Shown here in pieces: positions 9,274-16,933 of a stretch of DNA of 64,000 nucleotides. How positions within the stretch are numbered: the stretch's first letter is position 1; the number at the start of each line of letters is the position of its first letter. A program made the translations under genes and the position numbers. The stretch covers positions 1-64,000 of the forward strand of contig JAZRHC010000004.1 of assembly GCA_045644545.1 (NCBI GenBank), written 5' to 3'. The notes under the pieces were generated by a model, which made no database searches, was not told where the DNA came from, and saw only the letters and a program-made list of their open reading frames with translations. This DNA is from Scatosoma sp045644545. Lineage in GTDB: Bacteria > Bacillota > Clostridia > Christensenellales > Borkfalkiaceae.

Positions 9274-11973
9274 ATGAACAAATCAGCGAAAAAGATGACG
9301 CTCAGAGCGTTGAGCTTACTGCTTTGCGGCGCGATGTTTTTGCCGACGGCGGTATCTTGCGGCGACGAAGAGGGCGGAAAGAAGCCGAGCGATAACGGGG
9401 CGAATTCGAATAACGTACACGATACGCCTGCGGCGGTGAAGTACGACACGGAAAATTATCCCGTCGTTTTCGCGCTCAGCCAACCCGACGGAAACTTTAA
9501 CCCTTTCTTTGCGACTTCGGGGCCCGATAACGAGGTTATCGGTATGACGCAGATCGGTATGCTTGCTTCGGACGCGAAAGGTAATCCCGTTTGCGGGGAG
9601 AATGAGGCGACCGTTGCGCTCGACTATAACGTCACGATGTACGATCGGAACGGCAACGTTTCTTCTTCGGGCGATCTTGAAGGGAAAACGGTGTACGACT
9701 TCGTTATTAAAAACGGCATTAAGTTCAGCGACGGCGAAACCTTGACGATGAAGGACGTACTGTTCAATTTCTACGTGTATCTCGACGCGGCGTATACGGG
9801 TTCTGCGACCGTTTATTCGACGGATATCCAAGGCTTGAACGCTTATCAGGAAGACGATCCCGACTTGGGCGACGACGTAGAAGTCAACAGCTATTTGACC
9901 TATTATCAAACCGCCAAGACGAGAATCAACAATATCAAGAGATACGTTGACGAAGACGAAGTTGCTTCGGGGACGACGGAGCAAGCCCTTAAAGCGGACG
10001 TCGCAATGATTCAACAGCTTTTCCGCGAAGAAGTAGAATCCGACTGGACGACGCATTTTGGAACGCAGTCGAGTTACGAAACGGAATATAAGTTTACCGA
10101 AAACTGGGAAGTTTTCTATTTCGTGGAAGGGCTCGTAAAGGTGCAGACCCGCAAAACGGAAACGGGTACGGAAAAGCTTCGCGACGAAAGCGATAAGAAC
10201 ACGCAAGGGGAAGGAAGATACTTTACGACCCTCGACCCCGATCACACCATTCCCGACGAAGTAGGGGAAGCGCAGGCGCAGTATCTGATCGACGAAATGG
10301 AAGACTACGTCGACGATAATTTACAGGCGTATATGACGGAGAACGAATGCGACGAAGCGACGGCAAAAGCGGCTTTGGAAAGAGAATGTGCGATCGAAAC
10401 CGTTTATACGGCGTACAGCGACAATATCTCCGAAATTCTTGACTATTGGGCGACGGGCGGAGAGGTGCTTGAACGCTTTATCGGGGAAGCGCGTTCGGCG
10501 GCGAATAGCTCGGACGGCACGTATAAGGTGGAAAATATCAGCGGCATCCAGCCCCTAAAACTCGGCGGCGACAACGACGTGACGTTTAGCGGCGTGTTCA
10601 ACGGAAAGGCGTATAACGAGGAACACGACGTGCTCCGTATCGTGATCAACGGCGTTGACCCCAAGGCGATCTGGAACTTCTCTATCGGTATCGCGCCTAT
10701 GCACTACTATTCCAATCAAGACGCTATCGAAAATACCCCTCACGGCGTGAAGAAGAACGATTCGGATTTCTTTGCAAACGTGTTGGGAGCGACGGAGAAG
10801 AGCGCCGTACCCGTAGGGGCGGGCGTATATCAGGCGACGAACGAAGGAGCTACGGCGTTCGGTAAGCATCTTAAAGGAAGCGATTTCTATAAGAATAACG
10901 TTCTCTATTTCCAAAGAAACAACTATTTTGATACGGTCGGCGGCGACGAGGTGTATAACGCAAAAATCAAATATTTCCGTTACGCGGTCGTCGGGGAAGA
11001 CAACGTGATGAACCGTTTGGTTTCTCAAGAAATCCATTACGGCGAGCCCAACGCAAAGCAGAATAATATCGACGCGGTAACGCAGGCGGCTCACCTTGCG
11101 TATAAGACCTATAAGACGAACGGTTACGGGTATATCGGGGTCAACCCCGAATTCGTGCCGAACGTGAAGATCCGTCGGGCGATTATGAAGGCGATGGATA
11201 CGGGTAAGATTCTCGACTATTATCAAGGCGGGCTTGCGGAGATCATTTACCGCCCGATGTCGAGTACTTCTTGGGCTTATCCCGACAACGCAAAGGAATA
11301 CGATTCGGTCGCTTACGACGATACGACGAATTACACGGAGATCAAAAAGCTCGTAGCAGAAGCAGGATATTATCAGGCACCGGGTGAGCTTGCTTATCGA
11401 AACGACGACGGCGATACGCTTGAATTTGAGTTCGTCATTGCGGGTAGCACGACGGATCACCCTGCGTTCAACGTGTTCACGGAAGCGGAAAGAATCCTCG
11501 AAAAGTGCGGCTTCGATATCAGCGTGGTAACCTCGCCTTCTGCTCTTAAAGATTTGGCGCAAGGGAATCTTGCGGTATGGGCGGCGGCTTGGTCTTCGGG
11601 TATCGACCCCGATATGTATCAGGTATATCATAAAGACAGTAACGCGACATCCGTCAACAACTGGAACTATAAGACGATTTTGACGGAAGGCTCGAACGAC
11701 CCCAACAACAAGTGGTATCACGAATACACGACCATTATGGCGTTGAGCGACAAGATCGACGCGGGCAGACAGACGACGAATCAGGACGAACGTATTGAGA
11801 TCTACGGCGAAGCGCTCGATCTTATAATGGAGCTTGCGGTGGAATTCCCTACCTATCAGCGTTCCGATCTCGTCGTATATAATAGCGACGTCATCAATCC
11901 CAATTCGCTCAATCAGAACCCTTCGGCGAACGAAAGCGTCGTGAGCAAGATCTGGGCTTTGAACTTTAACTAA
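9274..11973 (+). CDS. oppA: Oligopeptide ABC transporter substrate-binding lipoprotein (SBP_bac_5 family), enlarged
   Basis: This is the peptide-capturing lipoprotein of the Opp/Dpp transporter encoded just downstream. The start at 9274 follows GGAGG (9261-9265); an ATG at 9259 overlaps that site and is rejected. A lipobox AVSC puts the lipidated cysteine at residue 29. Family features include a fold opening PDGNFNPFFATSGPDNEVIG near residue 75 and the late segment VKIRRAIMKAMDTGKIL. At 899 aa it is far longer than the usual 500-600. The extra mass is mostly an acidic, helical insertion at about 190-440 that splits the first lobe. Substrate preference cannot be read from the sequence; peptides released by the neighbouring protease are the natural guess. 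Confidence 0.88.
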   Translation: MNKSAKKMTLRALSLLLCGAMFLPTAVSCGDEEGGKKPSDNGANSNNVHDTPAAVKYDTENYPVVFALSQPDGNFNPFFATSGPDNEVIGMTQIGMLASDAKGNPVCGENEATVALDYNVTMYDRNGNVSSSGDLEGKTVYDFVIKNGIKFSDGETLTMKDVLFNFYVYLDAAYTGSATVYSTDIQGLNAYQEDDPDLGDDVEVNSYLTYYQTAKTRINNIKRYVDEDEVASGTTEQALKADVAMIQQLFREEVESDWTTHFGTQSSYETEYKFTENWEVFYFVEGLVKVQTRKTETGTEKLRDESDKNTQGEGRYFTTLDPDHTIPDEVGEAQAQYLIDEMEDYVDDNLQAYMTENECDEATAKAALERECAIETVYTAYSDNISEILDYWATGGEVLERFIGEARSAANSSDGTYKVENISGIQPLKLGGDNDVTFSGVFNGKAYNEEHDVLRIVINGVDPKAIWNFSIGIAPMHYYSNQDAIENTPHGVKKNDSDFFANVLGATEKSAVPVGAGVYQATNEGATAFGKHLKGSDFYKNNVLYFQRNNYFDTVGGDEVYNAKIKYFRYAVVGEDNVMNRLVSQEIHYGEPNAKQNNIDAVTQAAHLAYKTYKTNGYGYIGVNPEFVPNVKIRRAIMKAMDTGKILDYYQGGLAEIIYRPMSSTSWAYPDNAKEYDSVAYDDTTNYTEIKKLVAEAGYYQAPGELAYRNDDGDTLEFEFVIAGSTTDHPAFNVFTEAERILEKCGFDISVVTSPSALKDLAQGNLAVWAAAWSSGIDPDMYQVYHKDSNATSVNNWNYKTILTEGSNDPNNKWYHEYTTIMALSDKIDAGRQTTNQDERIEIYGEALDLIMELAVEFPTYQRSDLVVYNSDVINPNSLNQNPSANESVVSKIWALNFN

Positions 11974-11993
11974 TCCACAAAATAACGACTATA

Positions 11994-12026
11994 CGCGGCG
12001 CGGGCGGTGAAAATCCGCCTGCCGCG
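11994..12026 (+). promoter_or_regulatory. Mid-operon stem-loop between binding protein and permease genes
   Basis: CGCGGC (11994-11999) pairs with GCCGCG (12021-12026) and GGCGG (12003-12007) with CCGCC (12015-12019), with a two-base bulge and a seven-base loop TGAAAAT. There is no U tract, so it is not a terminator. In many Opp/Mal-type operons such hairpins protect the upstream binding-protein mRNA from 3' decay and so raise its level over the permeases; that role is inferred here. Confidence 0.55.
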
Positions 12027-12045
12027 GAAGGTAAAAGGCAAAAAA

Positions 12046-13038
12046 ATGGTAAAATACTGTATCAAAAGAATCCTGCTTGCCCTGTTGATCTTGTTCGGGG
12101 TGTCCGTGATTCTGTACGTTTTGGTAAGATTGATGCCGCTCAACTACGTTGAGTCGAGCTATTACTCCTCGATGGGGCAGAACGCGACGGAAGAAGGACT
12201 GAAAAAAGCGCTTAAACAATACGGGTTGGACGATAACTCCTTCGGCGGTATTATGTCGGGGTATTTCGGTTGGCTCGGGAAATTTATAACGGGGGATATG
12301 GGCAACTCGTTCGTTTATAACGCGCCCGTTGAAGAAGTTATCTTCGAAAATATGCACATCTCCTTCGGGATCTCCTTCGTTGCGCTTCTTTTACAGCTCG
12401 TGATCGCGATTCCCTTGGGGATCAAGAGCGCGTGCAATCAGTACGGCAAGCTCGACTACACGGTTACCGTTCTCACGATGATCGGTATGTCCTTTCCGAC
12501 CTTCTTCTTCGGGAGCTTGGTGATCAAGCTGTTCGCGGTGGAGCTCGGTTGGTTCGAGGCGGGCGGTCTTATCACGCCGACCTTGCCCGTCAACGCTTCG
12601 GAATGGACGAAGTTCTGGAATATGATGTGGCACTTGGTGCTTCCGATGTTCGTGCTCGTTATTCTCTCGCTCGGGAGCTTGATGAGATATACCAGAACGA
12701 ATACCCTCGAAGTTCTCAACGCCGACTATATCCGTACGGCGAGAGCGAAGGGACTTTCGGAAACGACCGTCGTGTATAAGCACGTGTTCAGAAATACGCT
12801 GATCCCGCTCGTGACGATGCTAGCGGGTATGATCCCGAGCTTATTCGGCGGCGCGATGATTACCGAAACGGTGTTCGATATTCCGGGCATCGGGAATATG
12901 GCGTATAAGGCGCAGTTACAAGGGGATATTCCCTTTATTATGGGCTACAATATGTTCCTCGCCGTTCTGACGGTCATCGGGATTTTGTTGTCGGATATTA
13001 TGTACGCGGTCGTTGATCCGCGCGTAAAACTCAAATAA
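12046..13038 (+). CDS. oppB: Oligopeptide ABC transporter permease (OppB/DppB type)
   Basis: The 330-aa inner-membrane permease has about six membrane helices and opens with the typical MVKYCIKRILLALLILFGVS helix. The cytoplasmic EAA loop, which docks the ATPases, is seen as DYIRTARAKGLSETTVVYKH near residues 225-245, followed by PSLFGGAMITETVFDIPGIG. The ATG at 12046 is preferred to a GTG at 12007 because the GTG lies inside the stem-loop and would add a basic tail before the first helix. It pairs with the OppC-type permease 11 bases downstream. Confidence 0.93.
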   Translation: MVKYCIKRILLALLILFGVSVILYVLVRLMPLNYVESSYYSSMGQNATEEGLKKALKQYGLDDNSFGGIMSGYFGWLGKFITGDMGNSFVYNAPVEEVIFENMHISFGISFVALLLQLVIAIPLGIKSACNQYGKLDYTVTVLTMIGMSFPTFFFGSLVIKLFAVELGWFEAGGLITPTLPVNASEWTKFWNMMWHLVLPMFVLVILSLGSLMRYTRTNTLEVLNADYIRTARAKGLSETTVVYKHVFRNTLIPLVTMLAGMIPSLFGGAMITETVFDIPGIGNMAYKAQLQGDIPFIMGYNMFLAVLTVIGILLSDIMYAVVDPRVKLK

Positions 13039-13049
13039 GGAGCGTTAAA

Positions 13050-14147
13050 ATGGAAGAAGAAAAGAAAAATCCCGTAGGGGAAGCGGAAGAGGCTTTCCAA
13101 ACGGCGGAAACCGTGAACGAATCCGAAACGCTCTCAGCCGAGGATTTACACGGGGAAAGCCTTACCGACAGAGTAAAGGTGCTTTCGCCTACCAAGACGA
13201 TCTTGAAACGGTTTTTCCGCTCCAAGCTCTCGATGGTGGGGTTGGTTACCTTAATCATTCTGTTTTTATTCTCCTTCGTAGGACCGATATTCTCGCAATG
13301 GTATTCGGATGGCGCGGAAGTCGTCGATACGGAAAATATCAAAGAAGTCGTTTCTCCGAACTCCATCGAGTTCAAGGTGGACGGTGAAACGTATATCGTT
13401 TACGATATTATCGTAGACACGCCCACGGCGAATATCAAAGGGGATATCACGGGCGATCATTGGCTGGGGACGGACGAGCGCGGTTTAGATATTTTGACCC
13501 GTTTGATGCTTGGCGGAAGAGTTTCGCTCACGATTGGATTCTTCGTCGTGATCATTCAGACCATACTCGGTGTTATTCTCGGCGGTTTGGCGGGGTATTT
13601 CGGCGGTTGGGTCGATCAGGTGATAATGCGTATCGTCGATATCCTATATTGTATACCGCAGATCCCGATAATGCTGATCCTGTCTTCGGTGTTCAGCTTC
13701 GAAACGAGTATTTTAAAGCTATATTATATAATGGGCATATTGTGCTTGATCGGTTGGGCAGGTACGGCGCGTATCGTGCGCGGACAGATCCTGTCCTTGC
13801 GCGAGCAGGAATTTATGCTCGCGGCGAAGTGCTCGGGGCTTTCGGCTAAGCGGAAGATATTCAAGCACTTGATCCCCAACGTTATGCCGCAGCTTATCGT
13901 GTCTATGACCCTCGGGCTCGGTTCGATCATTCTGACGGAGGCGACGCTCGGGTTCTTAGGGCTTGGCGCGCCGCTCGGTACGGCGACTTGGGGCGCGATG
14001 ATTAACTACGCGACGAAGAGCGAATATATGACGGGTTACCTCAATTTCTGGTTGCCCGCGGGTATTTGCATCACGCTTGCGATCTTGGCGTTCAACTTCG
14101 TCGGCGACGGGCTTCGCGACGCGTTTGACCCGAAGATGAAACGGTAA
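13050..14147 (+). CDS. oppC: Oligopeptide ABC transporter permease (OppC/DppC type)
   Basis: This 365-aa permease is the second half of the transporter channel. An AAGGAG ribosome site lies before ATG 13050. After an acidic cytoplasmic N-terminus of about 55 residues comes the family opening LKRFFRSKLSMVGLVTLIIL and an extracellular loop with HWLGTDERGLDILTRLMLG, a hallmark of OppC. The EAA loop reads REQEFMLAAKCSGLSAKRKI, followed by LTEATLGFLGLG. It lies between the OppB-type permease and the first ATPase gene. Confidence 0.93.
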   Translation: MEEEKKNPVGEAEEAFQTAETVNESETLSAEDLHGESLTDRVKVLSPTKTILKRFFRSKLSMVGLVTLIILFLFSFVGPIFSQWYSDGAEVVDTENIKEVVSPNSIEFKVDGETYIVYDIIVDTPTANIKGDITGDHWLGTDERGLDILTRLMLGGRVSLTIGFFVVIIQTILGVILGGLAGYFGGWVDQVIMRIVDILYCIPQIPIMLILSSVFSFETSILKLYYIMGILCLIGWAGTARIVRGQILSLREQEFMLAAKCSGLSAKRKIFKHLIPNVMPQLIVSMTLGLGSIILTEATLGFLGLGAPLGTATWGAMINYATKSEYMTGYLNFWLPAGICITLAILAFNFVGDGLRDAFDPKMKR

Positions 14148-14159
14148 GGAGAGAAGAGT

Positions 14160-15470
14160 ATGTCCGAAAATACGAAAAAAGCAGACAAAAAAGCTCATTA
14201 CATATCTTCGGCGGAGTCGAGGCGTATCGTCAAGGAAAATATGAAGGCGATCAAGTTCTACGAGAAGCGCAAGAAGAGAAAGATCGTCGAAGAGGAATTC
14301 GTCACGCAGATGAAGGACGAAAGCAATATCGTCGAGTTCGAAAATCTTCACACCTATTTCTTCGGCGACTCGGGAACGGTCAAAGCCGTCAACGGCGTTA
14401 CCTTTTCCGTGCCTGCGGGCGCGACGGTCGGCGTCGTGGGGGAATCGGGTTGCGGAAAATCCGTGACGTCGCTTTCATTGATGCAGCTCGTGCAAGCGCC
14501 GAGCGGGCAGATCGTAGACGGATCTATCCGTTTTCGTTCGGATTTCTTTAAAAGGGACGAAAAGGGGCGCAAGATCCCCGTTTACGAAACGAAAACCGAC
14601 GAGAACGGAAACGAGGTCGTAAAAAAGGACGAGAAGGGCAAGCCCGTGAATAAAAAGAACGAGCTTGGCGGGAATCTCTACGAGATGGAAAGCAAAGTCG
14701 TCGATATCGCGAAGATGCCGACGGAGGCGATGCGTTCCATTCGCGGCAGAGAGATCGCGATGATTTTCCAAGAACCGATGACCTCGCTCAATCCCGTGTT
14801 CACGATCGGAAATCAGCTTGACGAAGTGGCGTTCTTGCATATCGAGGGGATCTCCAAAGAAAAGGCGAAGGCGCGCAGTATCGAAATGCTCAATCTCGTT
14901 GGGATTGCGGACGCGGAAAGCGTCTATAAAAAATATCCGCACGAGCTTTCGGGCGGTATGCGCCAAAGAGTTATGATCGCGATGTCCTTGCTTTGCAATC
15001 CAAAGCTGATTATCGCGGACGAGCCGACGACGGCGCTCGACGTTACCATTCAGGCGCAGATTCTCGATCTTTTGCGCGAGATAAAAAAGAAGATCAACGG
15101 CAGTATTATGCTGATTACCCACGATTTGGGCGTCGTTGCGGAAATGGCGGACTACGTCGTGGTTATGTATGCAGGTAAGGTCATTGAAATGGGTACGGCG
15201 GAGGATATTTTCGACCGTCCGATGCACCCGTATACCATCGGGCTTCAAAAGAGTAAGCCGACGGTGGACGACGAGGTGGAGGAATTGTACTGTATTCCCG
15301 GTTTCGTTCCCAATCCCGTCAATATGCCGAACTATTGCTATTTCCGCGACAGATGCGAGAAATGCCGCAAGGAATGTGCGGGCGAATATCCCGAATTTAT
15401 TCAGGTTTCCCCTACGCATAAAGTCGCTTGCTATTTGTATCAAGATCAAAACAAGGAGGGGCAGGTATGA
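14160..15470 (+). CDS. oppD: Oligopeptide ABC transporter ATPase (OppD/DppD type) with an internal insertion
   Basis: This cytoplasmic ATPase powers peptide import. Walker A GESGCGKS is near residues 94-101, the signature LSGGMRQR near 262-269, and Walker B LIIADEP shortly after. The C-terminal peptide-transporter domain holds CEKCRKEC and a further Cys, the set that binds a Fe-S cluster in some DppD proteins. At 436 aa it is about 100 longer than usual: there is an N-terminal extension of about 48 residues rich in Lys/Arg, and an insertion of about 60 charged residues (KRDEKGRKIPVYETKTDENG region) between Walker A and the Q-loop (MIFQEPMTSLNP). The gene overlaps the next by four bases (ATGA). 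Confidence 0.93.
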   Translation: MSENTKKADKKAHYISSAESRRIVKENMKAIKFYEKRKKRKIVEEEFVTQMKDESNIVEFENLHTYFFGDSGTVKAVNGVTFSVPAGATVGVVGESGCGKSVTSLSLMQLVQAPSGQIVDGSIRFRSDFFKRDEKGRKIPVYETKTDENGNEVVKKDEKGKPVNKKNELGGNLYEMESKVVDIAKMPTEAMRSIRGREIAMIFQEPMTSLNPVFTIGNQLDEVAFLHIEGISKEKAKARSIEMLNLVGIADAESVYKKYPHELSGGMRQRVMIAMSLLCNPKLIIADEPTTALDVTIQAQILDLLREIKKKINGSIMLITHDLGVVAEMADYVVVMYAGKVIEMGTAEDIFDRPMHPYTIGLQKSKPTVDDEVEELYCIPGFVPNPVNMPNYCYFRDRCEKCRKECAGEYPEFIQVSPTHKVACYLYQDQNKEGQV

Positions 15471-16582
15471 GTGAGATCGTAAACGAAAACGCCGTTTTGG
15501 ACGAAGCGGTGGAGCAACCCCTTCTCGAAGTCAAGAACCTCAAAAAGCATTTCGTGGTCGGCACGGACTTTTTCGGTCGTCCGAATAAGTGGCTTCGCGC
15601 GGTGGACAACGTTTCCTTTCGCTTAAAAAAGGGAAAAACGCTCGGGATTGTAGGCGAATCCGGTTGCGGTAAGACTACGATGGGCAGAACGATTTTGCGC
15701 CTTCACGACGTTACGGACGGGGAGGTTTGGTTTAAAGGACAGGACGTTACCAAGCTTTCCAACCGCGAGTTTGATAAGCTCCGTCCGAATATGCAGATGA
15801 TCTTCCAAGACCCGTACGCGAGTCTTTCGCCCCGACTTACCGTCGGCGAAATTATCGGGGAAGCGGCGCGCGAGCATAAGCTCGTGGATAAAGAGCACTA
15901 TCGCGACTACGTCCTCGAAGTGATGAAAATGTGCGGCTTGCAGCCTCATTATTTCGAACGCTATCCTCACGAGTTCTCGGGCGGGCAAAGACAGAGAATC
16001 TGTATCGCGAGAGCGCTTGCGTTAAAACCTGATCTCGTCGTTTGCGACGAGCCTGTGTCCGCGCTCGACGTATCTATTCAAGCGCAGATCATCAATATGC
16101 TCAGAAGCCTGCAAAAGGAACTGGGGCTTACGTACGTATTCATTTCGCACGACTTGTCCGTCGTAAAGCATATTTCCGACGAAGTCGGCGTTATGTATCT
16201 CGGTACGATGGTGGAATACGGCGAAAAGGAACAGATCTTCGGCAATACGTTACACCCGTACACCAAAGCGCTTTTCTCCGCCGTGCCCGTGCCCAACCCG
16301 CACGTGAAGATGAACCGAGTGATTTTGAAAGGGGATATTCCTTCGCCCATCAATCCGCCGAAGGGCTGTAAATTCCACACTCGCTGCGAACACTGCAAGG
16401 ATATTTGCGGGCGTATTCCGCCGAATTATAAAGAAGTGGAAGCGGGACATTTCTGCGCTTGTCATCTTTATAACACCGAAGAGGAAACGGCGGCGTTAGA
16501 ACGCGCGTACGAAGAAGAACAGCGCGCGCTTGCCGAAGCCGAGACAAAAAAGAAAGGCGATAAAAAGGAAGTAAACGAATAA
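15467..16582 (+). CDS. oppF: Oligopeptide ABC transporter ATPase (OppF/DppF type)
   Basis: This is the partner ATPase of OppD, 371 aa. The start at 15467 follows AAGGAGG and overlaps the oppD stop, indicating translational coupling; an in-frame upstream start at 15428 lies deep inside oppD. Walker A GESGCGKTT, Q-loop MIFQDPYASLSPRL, signature FSGGQRQR and Walker B LVVCDEPVSALD are all present. The C-terminal domain carries CEHCKDIC and CACHLY cysteines, a likely Fe-S site as in related proteins. The end is a charged Glu/Lys-rich tail of about 35 residues. OppD and OppF would form the heterodimeric motor. Confidence 0.94.
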   Translation: MSEIVNENAVLDEAVEQPLLEVKNLKKHFVVGTDFFGRPNKWLRAVDNVSFRLKKGKTLGIVGESGCGKTTMGRTILRLHDVTDGEVWFKGQDVTKLSNREFDKLRPNMQMIFQDPYASLSPRLTVGEIIGEAAREHKLVDKEHYRDYVLEVMKMCGLQPHYFERYPHEFSGGQRQRICIARALALKPDLVVCDEPVSALDVSIQAQIINMLRSLQKELGLTYVFISHDLSVVKHISDEVGVMYLGTMVEYGEKEQIFGNTLHPYTKALFSAVPVPNPHVKMNRVILKGDIPSPINPPKGCKFHTRCEHCKDICGRIPPNYKEVEAGHFCACHLYNTEEETAALERAYEEEQRALAEAETKKKGDKKEVNE

Positions 16583-16585
16583 GCG

Positions 16586-16858
16586 ATGCAAAGAAAAGAT
16601 AAGGGCGATGCAGAGCCCAAGAAGAGAAAGCACGACGATCTGGATACCGAAACATCGTTTGCGGATATGAATATCGACGGATTCCGTTGGTACGATCCTT
16701 CGAAGAAGAACGTGAAAAAAGCCGATAAAGTTCAGCTCACCCGAAAGGAAAAACGGGCGATTATGAAAGCGGCGATCCTATCGATGCTTCCGGTTATCGG
16801 GATCGTTACGATCGCGTTCGCTATCATTTATTTGCTTGCAAGCCTTTGGATCGCTTGA
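16586..16858 (+). CDS. Small membrane protein at the end of the Opp operon
   Basis: The product is 90 aa: a charged, Lys-rich cytoplasmic N-terminus of about 58 residues and one long hydrophobic C-terminal segment (MLPVIGIVTIAFAIIYLLASLWIA) that is a membrane anchor. It begins three bases after oppF and ends just before the operon terminator, so it is surely co-transcribed. No known domain was recognised. An accessory or stabilising subunit of the transporter is possible. Confidence 0.7.
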   Translation: MQRKDKGDAEPKKRKHDDLDTETSFADMNIDGFRWYDPSKKNVKKADKVQLTRKEKRAIMKAAILSMLPVIGIVTIAFAIIYLLASLWIA

Positions 16859-16865
16859 AAAACGA

Positions 16866-16897
16866 AAAAAACACCTGCTTTGAAAGGCAGGTGTTTT
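16866..16897. terminator. Bidirectional terminator between the Opp operon and the convergent lipoprotein gene
   Basis: ACACCTGC (16871-16878) pairs with GCAGGTGT (16887-16894). A T run follows on the plus strand and an A run precedes, so it can stop transcription from both sides, serving the genes ending at 16858 (+) and 16934 (-). Confidence 0.85.
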
Positions 16898-16933
16898 TTA
16901 ACGCTTTTTCGTTTGTTTTAATCGGTTTACCGC

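Noticed and set aside
12007..12045. GTG start 13 codons upstream for oppB
   Set aside because: It lies inside a stem-loop and adds KIRLPRKVKGKK before the normal first helix; ATG 12046 fits the family.
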